64,000 bases of DNA from Bacterioplanoides sp. SCSIO 12839 (GTDB taxonomy: Bacteria; Pseudomonadota; Gammaproteobacteria; Pseudomonadales; Oceanobacteraceae), in NCBI RefSeq assembly GCF_024397975.1, contig NZ_CP073745.1:2134501-2198500 (forward strand), given 5' to 3'. The notes under the pieces were generated by a model. That model ran no database searches. It was not told where the DNA came from and saw only the letters and a program-made list of their open reading frames with translations. Position 1 is the stretch's first letter. Each line of letters opens with the position of its first letter. Positions 8,462-17,149 of this stretch are shown here, one piece after another. Position numbers and translations under genes: made by a program.

Positions 8462-9688
8462 ATGGCTTTACATTATTACGCGGTATATTCAATCAATGAG
8501 ATTAAAGCCATACAATGGCAAAGGCTATTAGGCCAAAGCTGCCTGAAAGATAATTCAGACAAAGCTGACCTGCTCTACCCGTTTCTCGATTATCGTTTTT
8601 TAAAAGCCCTGGAAGACAACAACTGCATTGATGCACATCGCAATAACCCGCGACAACAAAGTCAAACGGGCTGGCTGATTCATTATTTGATTGGCGAAAA
8701 TGACAGCGGTGAGATTGAGCAAATTCTGCCCTGCTTTATTAAACACCACAGCTACGCGGAATATGTATTCGACTGGGCCTGGGCTGATGCCTATGAACGC
8801 CACGGTTTTGAGTATTACCCAAAATTATTGCTCGCGGCGCCTTTTACTCCGGCAACTGGCCCGCGAATATTGGGCGCGGCTAACCCCGATTGGCAACATA
8901 TTTCAGAAGTGCTTTATCGCCAATGCGTCGAGCTGGATTTATCGGGCTTTCATATTAATTTTATTAACTCACAAAGCCACCAGGATTTATTGCAACAACA
9001 CAACGTTCTGGGGCGTCAGGCGTGTCAGTTCCATTGGTTTAATAACGATGCCGATGGTAAACCTTATCAAAACTTTGATCATTATCTGGAACATTTCACC
9101 AGCCGAAAACGCAAAAGCGTAAAAAAAGAGCGCAATAAAATTGCTCAGCAAAACATTCGAATGGTGCAAAAAACCGCCGATCAAATCAGCGAAGATGATA
9201 TTAAAACCTTTTATCACTGTTATCAGATGACCTACGCCCAGCGGCGCTCGCGCGGCTACCTGAACGAAGGCTTTTTCCGGCAACTGCTGAAAACCATGCC
9301 AGAGCAATTGTTGCTGGTATGCGCGGAATATAACGACCAACCCGGACAAAGCATTGCGTGTGCGCTGTACCTGTTTGACGACACCACTTTATACGGCCGT
9401 TACTGGGGCGCGTTATCACACGCCGATTCACTGCATTTTGAGGCTTGTTATTATCAGGGCATTGAGTTCTGCATCGAACGGGGATTAAAACGCTTTGACC
9501 CCGGCACTCAGGGTGAACATAAAATCAGCCGCGGCTTTCAGCCCACCCTGACCTACAGTGCGCATCAATTATTGCACCCGGAATTTAATCAAGCGGTCGA
9601 AAATTTCGTGGCGGAAGAAAAGCAACATATCGATGCTTACTGCCAGGATGCTGAAACACTTCTGCCGTTTAAAAGTATAGAAACGTAA
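8462..9688 (+). CDS. FemAB-like acyltransferase (PF04339, GNAT fold)
   Basis: This 408-residue protein matches the DUF482/FemAB-like family. The diagnostic segments are the FIKHHSYAEYVFDWAWADA stretch, YYPKLLLAAPFTPATGPR, and the C-terminal RGLKRFDPGTQGEHKISRGF. Family members are annotated as N-acyltransferases related to peptidoglycan-bridge enzymes, but the physiological substrate is unknown. The protein has no signal peptide or membrane segment. It is monocistronic and divergent from the HIT/gloB pair. Confidence 0.88.
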   Translation: MALHYYAVYSINEIKAIQWQRLLGQSCLKDNSDKADLLYPFLDYRFLKALEDNNCIDAHRNNPRQQSQTGWLIHYLIGENDSGEIEQILPCFIKHHSYAEYVFDWAWADAYERHGFEYYPKLLLAAPFTPATGPRILGAANPDWQHISEVLYRQCVELDLSGFHINFINSQSHQDLLQQHNVLGRQACQFHWFNNDADGKPYQNFDHYLEHFTSRKRKSVKKERNKIAQQNIRMVQKTADQISEDDIKTFYHCYQMTYAQRRSRGYLNEGFFRQLLKTMPEQLLLVCAEYNDQPGQSIACALYLFDDTTLYGRYWGALSHADSLHFEACYYQGIEFCIERGLKRFDPGTQGEHKISRGFQPTLTYSAHQLLHPEFNQAVENFVAEEKQHIDAYCQDAETLLPFKSIET

Positions 9689-9748
9689 TCCAATTTGCCT
9701 CACGAAAAGTTATTCCGTATTTTGTCAGAAATTTTTTTGGGTTGAATC

Positions 9749-10135
9749 ATGTCTACACGGCTGGTTTGGGTTTTAGTCTTATTGCTACAGCACGTACTGG
9801 TGAATACCGTTGCGGCGTCTGTGCATATGGCCGCTGAAAACCATTCAACCCGAGAAACACCACACGTCCATTCATTGGGCACCTTACTGGACATGCTCCA
9901 ACCTATCGCTGTTGATCACCATAATGACGAATCATTCGCCGATCACCAGCAACATTCCGGCTCAGACCACAATTGTCATGACTCCCTCGATGAAGTGCAT
10001 GTGCATGTGATTTGTCCGCTTGCCCACTCATTGGAAGTGCCACAACTGCCGTTATTTAATCAGCAGCCAGCGGCAATTTACCAAAGCTATCAGGGCCTCA
10101 CCTATAAGCCCCTGCTTCCTCCACCAAATTCGTAA
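9749..10135 (+). CDS. Histidine-rich periplasmic protein of the metal efflux locus
   Basis: This 128-residue protein has an N-terminal signal-like hydrophobic segment (about residues 5-24, ending near VAAS). The body is rich in histidine and acidic residues (VDHHNDE, HQQHSGSDHNCHD, EVHVHV), consistent with metal binding in the periplasm. It sits directly upstream of the czcCBA genes in the same orientation, in the position occupied by CzcI-like proteins of other heavy-metal loci. I infer a role in metal sensing or buffering for the pump; I do not see clear sequence identity to CzcI. Confidence 0.6.
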   Translation: MSTRLVWVLVLLLQHVLVNTVAASVHMAAENHSTRETPHVHSLGTLLDMLQPIAVDHHNDESFADHQQHSGSDHNCHDSLDEVHVHVICPLAHSLEVPQLPLFNQQPAAIYQSYQGLTYKPLLPPPNS

Positions 10136-10286
10136 TCCACACCCGAAAACTATCTTTTTTTGTATTAATTCATTGCTTCGTACCGAACTGTAGCTTCTGA
10201 CTGGCGCACTCACTACGCACCAGATGTGTATTGTTTGCACAGAAACACAGAGCGCAGCATTTTCTGTACGGACAGGTGGAAGATTT

Positions 10287-11648
10287 ATGAACCTACATTT
10301 CCCGCAAGGTTACTGCATCACCTTGCTGCTGAGTTGTGGACTCAGCACAACGACACTGGCAGAAACACCGGCCAACCATAGCGACGTCCTGACCCTTCAT
10401 CAGGCAATTCATCGCACGTTACAGAATAATCCTCAGCTAACGGCCTACCCGTTTTATTTACGCCAGGCTGATGCCGACAAACTTCAGGCTGATATTCGTC
10501 CAACTCCAAAGGTCAACTTAAGCGCCGATAACATTCTTGGTACCGGCAAAAAATCCGGCTTTGATGAAGCAGAAATCACCCTGTCATTCAGCCAGACCAT
10601 CGAACTGGGTAACAAACGTCAATCACGTTATGAATTCGCCTCCGGCAAGCAGCAACAACTGCAATTGGAATACGACATCACACGGCTTGATACGCTGGCT
10701 GAAACCAGCCGTCGTTATTATCAACTGCTGGCGTTACAGGCCAAAAGTGAATTGCTTGAACAGCGTATTCAGCGAGAGCGAAAGGCATTAAACGTGATCG
10801 AACAACGCGCCTACGCTGGCGCTGTGACTCAGGCCGATGTCGCTAATATGGCGCTGCAGCTGGCCAACAGTGAAGCGCAGCAACGTCAGAATCAGCGCAA
10901 CCAACAACAGGCACAACGACGCCTGAGCCATATGTGGCTGGCCAACGCCGAATTTGTCCGTGTCAGCGGCTCATTACAGAACCTGCCTGATTTACCCAGC
11001 GAATCTGAATTGGAAGCGAAAATAGATAACGGTATAAATGCTCTTCAAAATGAATCAACCCTGCCTGATTTCCGTTATCAACTGGCGATGCAGAGGCTGG
11101 CCGACCAGCAACTGCAGTTAGCCCAGGCCAATGGCCGTTCAGATCTGACCGTCAACGCCGGTATTCGTCAGCTGGAAGCCAGTGGTGATCAGGCGCTGGT
11201 ACTGGGTGTATCCATGCCACTGGCATTTGATAATCCAAACCGTGGCCGCATTGCCCGAGCCAAAGCGACGCAAGATCTGTCGCTACAGCAAACCGAGATC
11301 AAACGTCAGCAACTGCAATTAGCACTGGCCGATATTCAGCAGAAGCTAACCGCCAATCTGGAACGCGCCAATACCCTGCAATCGAAACAAATACCCTTGG
11401 CCGAAACGCTGCTGAAACACAGCCAAAAAGCCTACCAGCAAGGGCGCTATTCCGTTCTGCAGTGGATCGACGCCCAAAATCAGCACTTTCAATTACAGCT
11501 ACAACTGGTGGATACCCGCTTAACCGTATTCAACCAGATTCTCGAACTGGAACGCGTATTAGGGCAACCGATTGTTTCACCTGTCGCCCTTTCCGATAAC
11601 ACTCAGTCGGATACAGCCCAGCCCGATACAGCACAAGACAAGATTTAA
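10287..11648 (+). CDS. czcC: Outer-membrane efflux protein, CzcC/TolC family
   Basis: This 453-residue protein is the outer-membrane channel of a tripartite RND efflux system. A signal peptide ends around TTTLAE, and two long repeated helical regions rich in Gln, Ala and Leu follow, as in TolC-type proteins (for example LAETSRRYYQLLALQAKSELL and QNQHFQLQLQLVDTRLTVFN). I start at the ATG at 10287, which is preceded by AGGTGGAAG; an upstream in-frame ATG at 10224 lacks a good site. The adaptor gene begins 12 bp downstream. Known relatives export Co, Zn and Cd together with CzcB and CzcA. Confidence 0.9.
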   Translation: MNLHFPQGYCITLLLSCGLSTTTLAETPANHSDVLTLHQAIHRTLQNNPQLTAYPFYLRQADADKLQADIRPTPKVNLSADNILGTGKKSGFDEAEITLSFSQTIELGNKRQSRYEFASGKQQQLQLEYDITRLDTLAETSRRYYQLLALQAKSELLEQRIQRERKALNVIEQRAYAGAVTQADVANMALQLANSEAQQRQNQRNQQQAQRRLSHMWLANAEFVRVSGSLQNLPDLPSESELEAKIDNGINALQNESTLPDFRYQLAMQRLADQQLQLAQANGRSDLTVNAGIRQLEASGDQALVLGVSMPLAFDNPNRGRIARAKATQDLSLQQTEIKRQQLQLALADIQQKLTANLERANTLQSKQIPLAETLLKHSQKAYQQGRYSVLQWIDAQNQHFQLQLQLVDTRLTVFNQILELERVLGQPIVSPVALSDNTQSDTAQPDTAQDKI

Positions 11649-11660
11649 AGGTTTAAAACG

Positions 11661-12935
11661 ATGAACATATTCAAACTGAAAACGCTTAAAACGAACAATC
11701 TGCTGCGAGCGGTATTAATCGGCTCGTTATTATTCCCGATTTCATCCGTTGTCTTTGCTGGAGGAGACCATGGTCACGGTCATGGCCACGATGATCATCA
11801 CGAAGAGGAAGAAGCCAAAGGGCCGAATGGCGGTAAGTTACTCCACGATGGCAATTTCACATTAGAGCTGACCATTTTCGAAAGTGGTATTCCACCAGAA
11901 ATGCGTTTATTCGCCTATGAAAATGGTCAGTCCATTGCCCCTGAAAAATTTAACGTCAGCGTCACACTGGATCGTTTAGGCGGCGCTCAGGATAACTTAA
12001 CCTTTACGCCAGAGCGGGGTTACCGCGTTGGCAACCAAACCATCGTTGAGCCTCACTCCTATGACGTCATGATTAACGCCAGCTTTGAAGGCAAGCAATA
12101 CCACTGGCAATTTGAAAGCCACGAAGGCCGTGCGGAGATCACGCCACGATTAGCCGAGCTGTCGGGCATTCAGACCGAGATTGCCGGGCCTCAAACGCTG
12201 AGCACCCGCGATACTCTATTTGGTGTGATCGCCGCCGCACAAGATAAGGTGTTTCATGTGCATGCGCCCTACTCCAGCATCGTTGAAAGCGTGCTGGTAG
12301 AGGTGGGCGATTCGGTAAAAAAAGGCCAGACCTTAATTCGCCTGAAAAATACCGATACCTTGCAAAGCTACACTCTGAAAAGCCCAGTAAACGGTGAAGT
12401 CACAGAATTAACCGTGAACCAGGGTGACCGTGCGGATAATCAGGCCTTAATGCAGATCTCTGATTTATCCCGTGTTTGGGTGAACTTATCTGCCTTCCCG
12501 GAAAATATCGAAAAACTCGCCATCGGTCAGGATGTCGAGGTTTACGATATGCACGACCATGAACGAGCGGCTGGCAAAGTCGAATACATTGCGCCACAAA
12601 TGACCGGTGGTCATATCGCTCGCGCCCGTGCCGTTATCGATAACGCCGAAGGCCACTGGCGCCCGGGTATGCACATTAAAGCCGATATCAAAACGTCAGA
12701 ACGCCAGGTTCCTCTGGCAGTAAAAACCTCAGCCCTGCAAAGCTTCCGCGATATGCCGGTGGTGTTCGCGAAATACGGCAACCACTACGAAGTCCGCATG
12801 CTGGAAATGGGTGAACAAAGTGATGACTGGATCGAAGTATTAGGCGGCCTGGAACCCGGCACCGAATACGTCACCAGCAACAGCTTTTTATTAAAAGCCG
12901 ATGTATTAAAAAGCGGCGCCAGCCACGATCACTAA
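11661..12935 (+). CDS. czcB: RND efflux periplasmic adaptor, CzcB type
   Basis: This 424-residue protein is the membrane-fusion (adaptor) subunit linking the inner-membrane pump to the outer-membrane channel. After the signal peptide comes a metal-binding-like stretch GGDHGHGHGHDDHHEEEE (about residues 34-51). A CzcB-type N-terminal beta domain follows, then barrel-sandwich halves (VHAPYSSIVESVLVEVGDSV and LKSPVNGEVTELTVNQGD), and the membrane-proximal domain. The His-rich N-terminus is a hallmark of heavy-metal adaptors and suggests direct metal handling. It lies 12 bp after czcC and 12 bp before czcA. Confidence 0.92.
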   Translation: MNIFKLKTLKTNNLLRAVLIGSLLFPISSVVFAGGDHGHGHGHDDHHEEEEAKGPNGGKLLHDGNFTLELTIFESGIPPEMRLFAYENGQSIAPEKFNVSVTLDRLGGAQDNLTFTPERGYRVGNQTIVEPHSYDVMINASFEGKQYHWQFESHEGRAEITPRLAELSGIQTEIAGPQTLSTRDTLFGVIAAAQDKVFHVHAPYSSIVESVLVEVGDSVKKGQTLIRLKNTDTLQSYTLKSPVNGEVTELTVNQGDRADNQALMQISDLSRVWVNLSAFPENIEKLAIGQDVEVYDMHDHERAAGKVEYIAPQMTGGHIARARAVIDNAEGHWRPGMHIKADIKTSERQVPLAVKTSALQSFRDMPVVFAKYGNHYEVRMLEMGEQSDDWIEVLGGLEPGTEYVTSNSFLLKADVLKSGASHDH

Positions 12936-12947
12936 GAGGAATTTTTC

Positions 12948-15900
12948 ATGAATCAACTGATCAACTTCGCCGTCGAACGGCGCTGGTTGGTGCTGGCGGC
13001 AACCTTATTAATTGCCGTTCTGGGCATATACAATACCAGCAAACTCCCTATTGATGCCGTGCCAGACATTACCAATGTGCAGGTACAAATTAACACTGAA
13101 GCACCAGGCTATTCGCCGTTAGAAGCTGAGCAACGCATTACTTATATTGTTGAAAATGCCATGGCCGGTATTCCCGATCTGGATTATACCCGTTCGGTAT
13201 CCCGCTACGGCCTGTCTCAGGTAACGGTGATTTTTAAAGAAGGAACGGATATTTATTGGGCACGCCAACAAATCAGCGAACGTCTGCAAGGGATTCGTAA
13301 TAACCTGCCCCGCGGAATTGAACCGGCACTCGGTCCAATTGCCAGTGGCCTGGGTGAAATCTTTATGTACGCCGTGGATGCTAAACCCGGCGCCCGCAAA
13401 GGCGATGGTACACCCTACTCGGCCCAAGATTTACGCGAAATTCAGGACTGGATTATTCGCCCACAAATGGTGAAAGTGCCGGGCATTACTGAAATCAACA
13501 CCATTGGTGGGTTTGAAAAGGAATATCAGGTTGCGCCGATTCCAGGCAAATTACTCGCCTATAAATTAACCATCGCCGACGTCATTTCTGCGCTGGAAAA
13601 TAACAATCAAAACGCAGGTGCCGGTTATATTGAACGGTATGGCGAGCAATGGTTAATTCGTTCTCCGGGCCAATTAACCAACCTCGATGATATTGCGCAA
13701 TTGGTGGTCGCCAAACGTGACGACGCGCCGGTTCGTATTAAAGATCTGGCTGACGTTCGTTTTGGTAAAGAATTACGCACCGGTTCTGCCACACACGACG
13801 GCAAAGAAACCGTACTCGGTACGGCGTTTATGCTGCTTGGCGAAAACAGCCGTACGGTATCCAAAGCCGCCGCCGAAAAGCTCACCGATATTAATAACAG
13901 CTTGCCGGAAGGCGTATACGCCGAAGCCGTCTATGACCGTACCACGCTGGTAGAAAAAACCATCGCGACCGTCAAAACCAACCTGTTCGAAGGTGCGGTA
14001 CTGGTTATTGCGGTGCTGTTTGCTCTACTGGGCAATATTCGTGCTGCATTAATTGCGGCACTGGTGATTCCACTGAGTATGTTATTTGCCATTACCGGCA
14101 TGGCGACCAATCGGGTATCGGGTAATTTAATGAGCCTGGGCGCGATTGATTTTGGTCTGATTGTCGATGGTGCCGTCATCGTGGTGGAGAATTCCCTGCG
14201 CCGGTTAGGCCTGGCGCAACAACATTCCCTGCAACACAATGATCGGTTATTAACCCTGCAAGAACGCTTAAAAGAAGTGGCCATCGCCACTCGTGAGGTA
14301 TTCCGCCCGGCGGTGTTTGGCGTATTAATTATTATGCTGGTGTACCTGCCGATTTTTGCCTTAACCGGCGTGGAAGGAAAAATGTTCCACCCCATGGCGT
14401 TTACTGTGGTCGCGGCATTATTAGGTGCGCTGATTCTTTCCGTCACCTTTGTACCTGCCGCCATTGCGATTTTTGTTAAAGGCAAAGTGGATGCAAAAGA
14501 AAATATCGTGATGGAAAAAGCCCGCCAGCTTTACCTGCCGGTGTTAAAGCAATCGTTAAACAACGCGCCGCTGGTGATGATTGTTGCGTCGCTTCTGGTG
14601 CTGGGCAGCGCCTTCCAGGTCAGCCGCATGGGCAGCGAGTTTTTGCCGCAGCTGGATGAACACGACATTGCACTACACGCTTTACGTATTCCAGGAACCG
14701 GTATTGAGCAAGCAACACGGATGCAAAAAGTTCTGGAACAACAACTGCGTCAGATTCCAGAAGTGAAAACTACCTTCGCAAAAATTGGCACCGCCGAAGT
14801 GGCCACCGACCCGATGCCGCCGAACGTCGCCGACGCGTTTTTAATGCTAAAACCACGGGACGAATGGCCAGACCCGGATAAAAGCAAACAACAGCTGATC
14901 GAAGAAGTTCGTGAACTGGTGGAAGGTATCCCCGGTAACAATTATGAACTTACGCAACCCATTGAAATGCGGTTTAACGAGTTAATCGCCGGTGTACGCT
15001 CAGATATGGCCGTGCGTATTGTTGGCGATGACCTGAATGTATTGGCGGAATACGCTGAAAAAGCCACTGGGTTATTGTCTCGCATTGCCGGTGGGCAAGA
15101 CGTACGTATGGAACAAGCCAAAGGTTTACCGATGATTTCAGTGATTCCCGATCGTGATCACCTGGCCTTATTGGGCTTAACCGTATCGGATATTCAGAAC
15201 GCGCTGCAAACCGCCATCAGTGGTCAGCAAACCGGACTGATTTACGAAGGTGACCGTCGCTTTAAACTCCTGGTTCGTATGGACGAAAGCCTGCGTAAAA
15301 ACCCCAAAGCACTGGCACAAATTCCGGTCGCGATTCCTTATTCGATGAACCCGAATGAAGAACAACCGGAACTCGATTATGTGCCGCTGGGTGAAGTTGC
15401 CGATATCGTTGAGATTGAAGGCCCTAACCAGATTAACCGCCGCTTTGGTAAACGTAATATCGTCGTCACCGCCAACGTGGAAGGCCGCGACCTGGGCTCC
15501 TTTATTAAAGAAACCCAGCAAGTCATGCGTGATGAGCTGGGCTTGCCCGCCGGATATTGGCTGGAGTACGGCGGTACGTTCGAACAATTACAGTCTGCCA
15601 GCCAGCGCTTAAGCATCGTCGTACCACTGACGTTGTTACTGATTTTAGGCTTGCTCTACAGCGCCTTTAATTCGCTGCGCGATGCTTTGGTGATCTTTAC
15701 CGGCGTACCATTGGCATTAACCGGCGGCGTCATCGCCCTGACCTTGCGCGATATGCCGCTGTCGATTTCTGCGGCGGTGGGTTTTATTGCCCTCTCAGGT
15801 GTCGCCGTTCTGAATGGCGTAGTGATGCTGTCGTTTATTCGCGAATTGCGCGATGACGGTAAAGAACTTGCTGTTGCCATCTGGGAAGGTGCCAGCCAGC

Positions 15901-16112
15901 GCTTACGACCGGTATTGATGACGGCGCTGGTGGCGAGCTTAGGCTTTGTGCCCATGGCGTTTAATACCGGTACCGGTGCTGAGGTTCAACGGCCTTTGGC
16001 GACCGTGGTGATTGGCGGGATTATTTCCTCGACGCTGTTAACACTGGTCGTGTTGCCGACGCTATATCAACTGGTGCATCGGCATTTTGGTGGGAAAAAG
16101 GTTGAGGGGTGA
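12948..16112 (+). CDS. czcA: Heavy-metal RND efflux pump, CzcA family
   Basis: This 1054-residue inner-membrane protein is the proton-driven pump of the operon. It has the RND layout: an N-terminal helix, a large periplasmic loop, six helices, a second loop and six further helices. The heavy-metal signature of transmembrane helix 4 is present as IDFGLIVDGAVIVVENSLRR, with the two Asp and one Glu needed for proton translocation. This places it with CzcA/CusA-type HME-RND proteins rather than drug exporters. The helix 4 pattern with two aspartates favours divalent cations (Co, Zn, Cd) over Cu(I); the exact metal is inferred. A terminator follows the gene. Confidence 0.94.
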   Translation: MNQLINFAVERRWLVLAATLLIAVLGIYNTSKLPIDAVPDITNVQVQINTEAPGYSPLEAEQRITYIVENAMAGIPDLDYTRSVSRYGLSQVTVIFKEGTDIYWARQQISERLQGIRNNLPRGIEPALGPIASGLGEIFMYAVDAKPGARKGDGTPYSAQDLREIQDWIIRPQMVKVPGITEINTIGGFEKEYQVAPIPGKLLAYKLTIADVISALENNNQNAGAGYIERYGEQWLIRSPGQLTNLDDIAQLVVAKRDDAPVRIKDLADVRFGKELRTGSATHDGKETVLGTAFMLLGENSRTVSKAAAEKLTDINNSLPEGVYAEAVYDRTTLVEKTIATVKTNLFEGAVLVIAVLFALLGNIRAALIAALVIPLSMLFAITGMATNRVSGNLMSLGAIDFGLIVDGAVIVVENSLRRLGLAQQHSLQHNDRLLTLQERLKEVAIATREVFRPAVFGVLIIMLVYLPIFALTGVEGKMFHPMAFTVVAALLGALILSVTFVPAAIAIFVKGKVDAKENIVMEKARQLYLPVLKQSLNNAPLVMIVASLLVLGSAFQVSRMGSEFLPQLDEHDIALHALRIPGTGIEQATRMQKVLEQQLRQIPEVKTTFAKIGTAEVATDPMPPNVADAFLMLKPRDEWPDPDKSKQQLIEEVRELVEGIPGNNYELTQPIEMRFNELIAGVRSDMAVRIVGDDLNVLAEYAEKATGLLSRIAGGQDVRMEQAKGLPMISVIPDRDHLALLGLTVSDIQNALQTAISGQQTGLIYEGDRRFKLLVRMDESLRKNPKALAQIPVAIPYSMNPNEEQPELDYVPLGEVADIVEIEGPNQINRRFGKRNIVVTANVEGRDLGSFIKETQQVMRDELGLPAGYWLEYGGTFEQLQSASQRLSIVVPLTLLLILGLLYSAFNSLRDALVIFTGVPLALTGGVIALTLRDMPLSISAAVGFIALSGVAVLNGVVMLSFIRELRDDGKELAVAIWEGASQRLRPVLMTALVASLGFVPMAFNTGTGAEVQRPLATVVIGGIISSTLLTLVVLPTLYQLVHRHFGGKKVEG

Positions 16113-16130
16113 TTAGGAATTAACTAAAAA

Positions 16131-16153
16131 GGAGCGCACTGCGCTCCTCTTTA
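16131..16153 (+). terminator. Terminator of the czc operon
   Basis: GGAGCGC (16131-16137) pairs with GCGCTCC (16141-16147) around a three-base ACT loop and is followed by TCTTT. It lies 18 bp after the czcA stop. Confidence 0.75.
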
Positions 16154-16276
16154 ATCCTCTGGCTCTATAAAAAAATATTGATTTACTTTTCCAGAAAGTT
16201 TTCGCGTAGATCGGGCTGATCCCGCAGTTATAAAATAGGTAATTACTCCCCCTTGTTAAAAGGGGCACATTAGTTT

Positions 16277-16484
16277 TCATGCTGCAATCGCTTTATATTC
16301 ACCCAAGGATATCATTGTCCGTTACTGCTTGATTAAAAACAGATTTCATGGCAGCTCCTTGCCTATTTTCTAGATTTATTTGGTCTTTCAGGTGAGTTTC
16401 TGATCCATCAAGGCTATGCTTGTCAAACAGGTCAAAATCAATAGCTTCCGGATTTATACTTCCAGAAATGAATTCGATTGAAAC
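16277..16484 (-). pseudogene. Frameshifted 3' remnant of an unknown gene
   Basis: On the minus strand a coding-like stretch without a start codon reads VSIEFISGSINPEAIDFD and continues through DKHSLDGSETHLKD to AVTDNDILG, then stops. Removing one G at the GGGTGAA site would extend it to GEYKAIAA and a TGA at 16279-16277. This looks like the C-terminal end of a decayed protein-coding gene. I do not recognise the family, and the reading is short, so the call is tentative. Confidence 0.3.
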
Positions 16485-16639
16485 TTAATTGTTAGAAAAA
16501 TTCTCTACAAACGTGTATAGCTCTCACCCCCCAACAGCTTTTCACACCATCATTTCAACTACTGAGGTAGCCGTTCAATCCGCAAACTATACTCCCCTTT
16601 TACTTTTACCAACCATAATTTCTAGAGAGTTCTGACACT

Positions 16640-16711
16640 ATATCAAGCGGGTAAAAAATGAACTTCCACAATTTCAAAATTGTGAGAACTTTATTTTACC
16701 CCACTCGATAT
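16640..16711. repeat. 72-bp imperfect palindrome downstream of the nuclease gene
   Basis: The ends are ATATC (16640-16644) and GATAT (16707-16711). Inside are GGGTAAAA and TTTTACCC, and at the centre CACAATTTC against AAAATTGTG. The structure ends 14 bp from the stop of the minus-strand nuclease-like gene. It may terminate that operon or protect its mRNA 3' end; either role is inferred from position. Confidence 0.6.
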
Positions 16712-16724
16712 GTTTATCAAAACA

Positions 16725-17144
16725 TTAGGCCGAAATCGTCGTATTTAAGTTTTTTATACTTAAAGTAACATTCGTCTGCTTATGAAATTCGATACATTTT
16801 TTTCTAATCGAGGCACCATGCTTTGGTATTCGAGTAGTTACAGCGAAACATTCCTTATCATAATCGGCGTATTTCACTCGCGTATGAACTAGTGTTGATT
16901 TCAATTGAGATATGGCCTTATCAACATCGCAACCCTTAAGTTCAATAAATAATGCTCGGTTGCTCTGATTATTTATCTCGATAATCCAATCACACTTTTC
17001 TCTATGGTCATTTATAAGACAACCATCAACCTGAACTTTTCTCAACCGATCCCTTCTGTTATTTAAAACTTCAAATCGACTTCTATTCTCTTGAACCACT
17101 ACTCTGGAATCAGTTGTTTCAGTAGTGCACAATTCATAATCCAT
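16725..17144 (-). CDS. Putative PD-(D/E)xK nuclease partner of the ATPase
   Basis: This 139-residue protein has an arrangement typical of the PD-(D/E)xK nuclease fold. An acidic residue lies near 25, KCDWIIEI has Asp52, and FIELKG has Glu68-Leu-Lys70, followed by a helix DVDKAISQLKST. I do not recognise a named family. The ATG at 17144 has an AAAGGG site at good spacing; a GTG at 17150 overlapping the ATPase stop (TAGTG) is the alternative. It is the second gene of a two-gene minus-strand operon after the ATPase. Composition is A+T-rich, unlike the flanking core genes, which suggests transfer. A nucleolytic effector role in defence is inferred. Confidence 0.55.
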   Translation of the reverse strand: MDYELCTTETTDSRVVVQENRSRFEVLNNRRDRLRKVQVDGCLINDHREKCDWIIEINNQSNRALFIELKGCDVDKAISQLKSTLVHTRVKYADYDKECFAVTTRIPKHGASIRKKCIEFHKQTNVTLSIKNLNTTISA

Positions 17145-17149
17145 AAGCA

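Larger units (their letters stand above)
16154..16724. other. A+T-rich spacer at the left edge of an accessory island
   Basis: About 570 bp separate the czc terminator from the nuclease gene. I see no intact gene. The stretch holds a probable gene remnant on the minus strand (16277-16484) and a long inverted repeat (16640-16711). Base composition is clearly more A+T-rich than in the czc genes. Confidence 0.6.

Noticed and set aside
16154-16724. tRNA gene or attachment site at the island edge
   Set aside because: No cloverleaf or conserved tRNA boxes were seen, and no direct repeat matches the right edge near 19943.
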